Assembly: GCA_012274445.1 (NCBI GenBank) | Contig: JAAROD010000015.1 | Span: 682,001 to 746,000, forward strand | Reading direction: 5' to 3' | DNA length: 64,000 bases | Source: Sclerotiophoma versabilis | Taxonomy: Eukaryota > Ascomycota > Dothideomycetes > Pleosporales > Didymellaceae | In this document: positions 59,500 to 64,000 of the stretch, one piece after another | Position numbering within the stretch: the stretch's first letter is position 1 | How the letters are laid out: every line of letters begins with the position of its first letter | Position numbers and translations under genes: made by a program | The notes under the pieces: generated by a model | The model's database searches: none | The model's input: the letters and a program-made list of their open reading frames with translations, nothing else | Told to the model about the DNA's origin: nothing

Positions 59500-60900
59500 A
59501 TGGCTGAGCCCGTGCCTAGGCCGAGCTTGTTCACGCCCGCAGACACACCCAAAGCTACACCTGCCCAAAAAGTGACACACATTCAATACCAAGATGTCAC
59601 TATTCGAAATTGGTACAAGAAGATCAATTGGCTCAACACAACCCTCGTAGTTCTGATTCCCCTCTATGGCCTTTACTTCGCCAGACACACACCCCTCACA
59701 CGTCCGACATTCATCTGGAGCATCGCGTATTACTTCTTTACTGCATTCGGCATCACGGGCGGCTACCACCGCCTCTGGTCTCACCGCTGCTATTCGGCAC
59801 GTCTTCCTCTCCGCCTCTTCCTCGCCTTTGTCGGTGCAGGCGCAATCCAAGGTAGCATCCGGTGGTGGAGTGCAAACCACCGCGCCCACCACCGCTGGAC
59901 AGATACAATGAAAGATCCATACTCTGTCATGCGGGGCCTGATCTTCTCCCACATCGGATGGATGGTCCTCAACAACGACCCCAAAGTAAAAGGCCGCACC
60001 GACGTATCCGACCTCGATGCCGACTGGGTCGTAGTCTGGCAGCACAAGCACTACGGCAAATGCCTCTTGGTAACGGCCTGGCTCTTCCCCGCGCTCGTCG
60101 CCGGCCTCGGATGGGGAGACTGGTGGGGCGGGCTGGTCTACGCCGGCATCATCCGCGCGTGTTTCGTACAGCAAGCCACCTTTTGCGTAAACAGCCTGGC
60201 GCACTGGATAGGCGAGCAGCCCTTTGACGACCGCCGCTCCCCCCGCGACCACGTGCTCACCGCCCTCGTCACCATGGGCGAGGGCTATCACAATTTCCAC
60301 CACGAGTTCCCCAGCGACTACAGAAACGCTATCATCTGGTACCAGTACGACCCTACCAAGTGGCTCATCTTTGCATTCAGCAAGATCCGCATTCCATCCT
60401 TGATGGAACCCATGGCATACGACCTCAAGACGTTCCGCGAGAACGAGATCGAAAAGGGGCGGTTGCAGCAGCAGCAAAAAGCCCTGGATCGCAAGCGGGC
60501 AAAGCTCGACTGGGGCGTTCCATTGGCGCAGCTTCCGGTCGTGGACTGGGATGATTTCAAAGCGAGGTGTGCCGAGGGCGCAAAGTTGGTGGCTATCGCT
60601 GGAGTGATACACGATGTGGGTAACTTCATTATTGACCATCCCGGAGGGAAGGCGCTGGTTGCCGGCGCAGTTGGGAAGGACGCTACCGCACTGTTCAATG
60701 GCGGTGTTTACGAGCATAGTAATGCGGCGCACAACTTACTGTCGACGATGCGAGTTGGCATTCTGAGAGGACAGGAGGTGGAAGTATGGAAAACGGAGTG
60801 GAGTAGATTGGAGAAAGACACCAAGGGTGCGGCGATAGTGAGAGCTGGGGATCAGATCGCCCGAGTTGGTGCTCCAATCGCGGCAGCTGTTGCTGCGTGA
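59500..60900 (+). CDS. OLE1: Acyl-CoA delta-9 desaturase with cytochrome b5 domain
   Basis: ER membrane stearoyl-CoA desaturase that introduces the cis-9 double bond into palmitoyl- and stearoyl-CoA, making palmitoleic and oleic acid. The single exon encodes 466 aa. The three His boxes that hold the di-iron centre are present: HRLWSH (residues 90-95), HRAHH (127-131) and HNFHH (264-268). Hydrophobic pairs lie near 45-60, 72-90, 105-118 and 190-230. The C-terminal fused cytochrome b5 domain has the haem motif HPGG at 380-383; the second haem ligand is probably His406. This desaturase-b5 order is the fungal Ole1 arrangement. ATG context (TCACCATGG) is good. Intronless, unlike its neighbours. 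Confidence 0.95.
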   Translation: MAEPVPRPSLFTPADTPKATPAQKVTHIQYQDVTIRNWYKKINWLNTTLVVLIPLYGLYFARHTPLTRPTFIWSIAYYFFTAFGITGGYHRLWSHRCYSARLPLRLFLAFVGAGAIQGSIRWWSANHRAHHRWTDTMKDPYSVMRGLIFSHIGWMVLNNDPKVKGRTDVSDLDADWVVVWQHKHYGKCLLVTAWLFPALVAGLGWGDWWGGLVYAGIIRACFVQQATFCVNSLAHWIGEQPFDDRRSPRDHVLTALVTMGEGYHNFHHEFPSDYRNAIIWYQYDPTKWLIFAFSKIRIPSLMEPMAYDLKTFRENEIEKGRLQQQQKALDRKRAKLDWGVPLAQLPVVDWDDFKARCAEGAKLVAIAGVIHDVGNFIIDHPGGKALVAGAVGKDATALFNGGVYEHSNAAHNLLSTMRVGILRGQEVEVWKTEWSRLEKDTKGAAIVRAGDQIARVGAPIAAAVAA

Positions 60901-61234
60901 TCAGTTCCATCGAAAGGTCATGTTAGCTTGAGGACACTTATAGAATCTACCCCCGGCCGCTCAACGAACAATGCAAATATAAATATCTGAGTAATGCCAT
61001 CTAACATTCGGTAACTCTTGGCGAATGCTACTTCCTCTACATCGAGTGCCATCAAGCACGTGGGGGTATACCCGAACTGAAACTCAACACTATTTAACAA
61101 CGCCTGGAATGCAGAAGGTCGCAAAGTTCTTCAGCGACCCCTCTATTTATCCACGCCCTGGGTTTGAAAGCCACACCTAGGACGCCTCCCACGTTTATGA
61201 ACCCCCCAACACCAGCATAACTAGACTTCTATGC
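60901..61234. other. Convergent 3' region of OLE1 and UBP8
   Basis: 334 bp between stop codons, no repeat or RNA gene seen. Confidence 0.5.
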
Positions 61235-63033
61235 CTATACGTCAAGCGAGCTGATCATGTAGGTCACAATATACGCCTCAGCATTGAGCACCTCAGCCTC
61301 GTTGGCGAGTACCACTTTGCTATCGTCAAATGCAAACCAGTCGTTACCTTCTCTTGAATAGCTGATATAGTGACCTGAATCGATCTTGCCTTTGTGCACG
61401 ATGACCGACGATAATTCATACGTAAGACTGTTGGCCGGCGAGTTCATGTTGTGGTTTGTATTTGGCAAACCCGAGGCTTTGGCGGCTTTGGTTTGCTCTT
61501 TGTGTGCCGTGGTGTAAGGGAAGAGATCCAATTTCATAGGGAAGTTGATCTTGGTCTCGATCTTGGAGGATTGAGCTTTCGAATGCTCGAATCGCTGGAG
61601 TTGTCAGCAGTGTGAAGCAGACATGCAGATAACATCACTTTACCTTGAGATGTATTGACAGGACAGGCGGCAGTCGCTTGATACTCAGCTGCTTAATAGC
61701 GTTTTGTGGGCTGTCACAATTTCTACATGTGTACTGAGCTGACTCCAGCTTCTCCTTGGCGGTAAATCGGTCGAGACAATCTCGGAGATCTAGTGCAGTT
61801 TCACCGGCTTTCTCAGCATTGTTTTTGCGTTTCTTGTGATTTCGGATGTCCAAGCTAAGGTCCATGTACGGGTCGAGGGCGGTCGTGGTGTTATGGCATT
61901 TGTCACACGTGACGGTACTCTCAAGCTTGCCATAAAATGTCTGGTGAACCACGCACTTGCAGTCCTCAGAGTCTGTTGACCCTCCGTTCGTCAGGTGTAA
62001 GGTGTTCAGGAAAAACTGCATGTACTCGTGAGCATCCTGCTGCTGGTAGCCAGCGAGTGCCTGATGATGAATGTCAGCTCTGCCTTGACCGGGATTGTAT
62101 GCATGGCAGTCCTACCTCTCCAGCCAGCCAGCTGCCCATGAGCATGCTGACAGCGCCATAACCTTCGGTCTTCTCAGCTGAATGGAATTCAACAATCATC
62201 TCGTCCAGCGCACAGCTCACGCACGACTCCCTTTCACAGTCGGCTGTCTTGTGTCCTTCTGAGAGAAAGAAGTTTCTTATGAAAGGGTTGTGTACGATGG
62301 TCTGTAAAATCACACTCATGAAGCAGGTCTGCCCCATGTTGTAGAGCCCGCGCAGGCCAGTCGCTCGACAGGGAAGGAACGTGGAGTTGGTGACAATAAG
62401 CTTATCATCTTCGGCGGTCAGGGCGTCTTCGTACTTTCGTTTCTTGCCTGCTTATGATCAGCGATATCGCCATGATAGCTTCATTTGTGCCTCCGACCTT
62501 TGAGCAACCTTCTTATCTCGAGCTCGGGGTCGTAGATGAAGTCCTGGCAATTGCCACAGTATACATTCCCGTCTCGCGACTCTACCGCTACGTGTTGTCA
62601 GCCAAAGCTTGCAGGGTATGTGTCCCGTTGCAACGCACAGAAGCAGTGGCTCTTGGTATCGAAGTGCTGATCCCGTTGCTCGTCCGTCATGATGTTCGGG
62701 CACTGTAGGCAGAGGTAGAGCGGTCGGAGAGAGACGACAGGTTGGCTATTCGAGTCGACATATGTCTGCGCTATTATGCTCGGTTTATCATGTATGAGTT
62801 GGAGGATTGATCGATAGTGCTGTAGGGTCTGCTTGCGCGCATTCTCGAACATCTCGCCCATGTGTTCTGCACCACACCAACATTAGCTGAGCTTCTTCGT
62901 CCGCTTCGAGCTACTTACCACAGCCGTACACAATATGTGCCATCTGACTGCTCGGCACAATGTTGCCTTTTGCATTCTTGATCACCTTGGCCGAGGCCAG
63001 CGAGGCCGCCTTAGAGCCAGCCGCTGCGTCCAT
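61235..63033 (-). CDS. UBP8: Ubiquitin carboxyl-terminal hydrolase of the SAGA complex (Ubp8/USP22 type)
   Basis: Removes ubiquitin from histone H2B as part of the SAGA deubiquitinating module. Six exons on the minus strand: 63033-62919, 62866-62639, 62587-62498, 62447-62116, 62060-61644, 61594-61235, with introns of 49-55 nt and consistent phases, giving 513 aa. The N-terminus is a ZnF-UBP domain (YGCGEHM, LCLQC, HFDTKSHCF, YCGNC). The peptidase core begins GLYNMGQTCFMS with catalytic Cys186. Zinc-ligand pairs CKC and CDKC lie in the finger subdomain. The catalytic His469 is in DSGHYISY and the Asp is in WFAFDDS (484/485). The CVSCALDEM stretch and the N-terminal zinc finger favour Ubp8 over other USPs. 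Confidence 0.93.
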
Positions 63034-63431
63034 GGTGCTGATTGGGGGTATGATTATGTGAGTTAATGTGCGTTCACATGGTGGTGTACAGCTGCGAAAA
63101 CGTTTCCCCAAGGCTCAACCACGGTCGAGGCTGTCGCGCTCCGCGGTTGCGCTCACGCGGCGATAACTCTGGGGAGAGCGGACCTGCATGAAGCCAATGA
63201 GTAGCGGATCTGCGCCCCACAATTCCCAATCGTATTTGAGCGCGACCGGTATGTGCAGGGTTTACCTGCTTATTCAACAGTGTTGACACATTGCCGAAAA
63301 TTCCATCAGGTCGCTTGCAATTATTTAGGATTATAACGATGAGTTAAGCGAAGGTAGACCAGTATCAGTACCAAATTAATTTTGACATCATATTATTTTT
63401 AACTTTTCGACAATTCAACAATCAGCACAAT
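63034..63431. other. UBP8 upstream region
   Basis: 398 bp between the UBP8 start and the tRNA gene. Composition turns AT-rich at about 63,300-63,430, next to the tRNA. No gene seen. Confidence 0.5.
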
Positions 63432-63530
63432 GACAGCGTGCCAGAGTGGTTAATGGGTATGACTCGAACGAGTTCATCTACTAGATATCATATGGCTTCG
63501 GCCGCGCAGGTTCGAATCCTGCCGCTGTCG
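63432..63530 (+). tRNA. tRNA-Ser(CGA) with intron
   Basis: A class II tRNA can be folded. The acceptor stem is GACAGCG / CGCTGTC with discriminator G, the anticodon stem TATGA / TCATA, a long variable arm TGGCTTCGGCC, and a T arm with GGTTCGAATCC. The anticodon is CGA (63465-63467), reading the serine codon UCG. An 18-nt intron (63469-63486) follows the base after the anticodon, the standard position. The A box (near GTGCCAGAGTGGTTAATGG) and B box (GGTTCGAATCC) are internal promoters. Confidence 0.9.
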
Positions 63531-63536
63531 CTAATA

Positions 63537-63541
63537 TTTTT
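63537..63541 (+). terminator. RNA polymerase III T-run terminator
   Basis: Five T residues begin seven bases after the tRNA 3' end, the usual Pol III stop. Confidence 0.7.
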
Positions 63542-63969
63542 GCGCATCCCTCAATAAGGAAACTTGTATGCTCGAGATCTCCGCACTGACTGCAGTGTGA
63601 TCTTTTTGCTTTTTGCTAATTTCAAACGGGTCGTGCAGGTTCCTGTACGTGCCTCTTGTCCCCTTGCAAGTCGACGATCGGGGCCATAAAGCGTTCAAAG
63701 ACGTCCATAAGACAGAAGCCGAGCTGCTGTCCATGGTTGAATGTCGCAAACTGAGCCTGCGGTAGTAGGGTGGATGCAAAAGCTTCGCCGTCATAGGCAT
63801 CACAATGGCATGCGAAAGTGCATGTTCAGGTAAGAGATTGTCTGAAATTCGTAATGCCGTAGCAGCAATAGCTAATCGTACAAGGGCGATGCTTGAAGAT
63901 GCACCAAGCCCAAGGTATCAAAGGTCGCTCGTATTAAGTGTCATGGCCCATCCTTAACAGTACAAGTTC
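63542..63969 (-). other. Intergenic with a possible coding remnant
   Basis: On the minus strand about 63,640-63,830 is open for some 60 codons without an ATG and reads like protein (for example FNHGQQLGFCLMDVFERF). It may be a relic exon or chance; no family was recognised. The rest should be the 3' region of the gene entering from the right. Confidence 0.35.
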
Positions 63970-64000
63970 TTACAACTTCTTGTTGATCTCGCCCTCGACC
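63970..64000 (-). CDS. 3' end of an unidentified gene (partial)
   Basis: At the right edge the minus strand reads VEGEINKKL followed by TAA at 63970-63972. The frame runs out of the window. Codon use (GAG, AAG, ATC, AAC) is like that of highly expressed fungal genes. Nine residues are too few to name the protein. Confidence 0.45.
   Translation of the reverse strand, partial: VEGEINKKL

Noticed and set aside
46774..64000. Biosynthetic gene cluster
   Set aside because: The genes are unrelated housekeeping functions; no synthase, tailoring enzyme or pathway regulator is present.

Overview
The window looks like nuclear DNA of a filamentous ascomycete, most likely a dothideomycete of the Pleosporales type. 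That placement is inference. It rests on short (47-91 nt) GT-AG introns with CTRAC/TACTAAC-like branch sites, typical fungal genes (GUP1, ARP4, PUP1, NUP159, OLE1, UBP8), a BTB protein with a zinc finger built into the BTB fold, and a large block mutated by repeat-induced point mutation (RIP).

Region 1 (1 to about 40,290) is a gene-free, AT-rich block made almost wholly of dead transposons. CpA and TpG are nearly absent and every reading frame is cut by TAG/TAA where CAG, TGG or CAA would be expected. Left to right it holds: a pogo/Fot1-type DNA transposase remnant (minus strand); an unclassified stretch; a Ty3/gypsy element A (3056-10498, minus, 312/313-bp LTRs); a Ty1/copia remnant B (plus); a complete Ty1/copia element C1 (16589-24175, plus, 269-bp LTRs); a G/C-skewed minisatellite; and a second Ty3/gypsy element D (25584-40142, minus, 497-bp LTRs, target duplication CCCAA). 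A second copy of the copia element (C2, 31633-39219, minus, target duplication GATAT) lies inside D. C1 and C2 are both exactly 7,587 bp and form a large inverted repeat. RIP fades across the right-hand LTR of D, which keeps near-original sequence.

Region 2 (40.3-46.6 kb) is a degraded border zone. It has two unrecognised small genes, a dynamin-family GTPase pseudogene with stops of the C-to-T type, and a fragment of the N-terminus of a fungal NLR/STAND-like protein.

Region 3 (46.7-64 kb) is an ordinary compact gene region: GUP1 (GPI-anchor remodelling), ARP4 (actin-related chromatin subunit), PUP1 (proteasome beta-2), NUP159 (nuclear pore), a BTB/RING gene with a 2-bp frameshift, OLE1 (delta-9 desaturase), UBP8 (SAGA deubiquitinase), an intron-containing tRNA-Ser(CGA), and the 3' end of one more gene. 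GUP1/ARP4 and PUP1/NUP159 are divergent pairs; ARP4/PUP1 are convergent. These are unrelated housekeeping genes, not a cluster.

The most interesting points are the nested, inverted, RIP-saturated retrotransposon pair with an extra reading frame downstream of RNase H; the four identical palindromes in the LTR of element D; the decoy start codon inside the ARP4 intron; and the RING-in-BTB protein. I saw no convincing evidence of a wholly new biological system.
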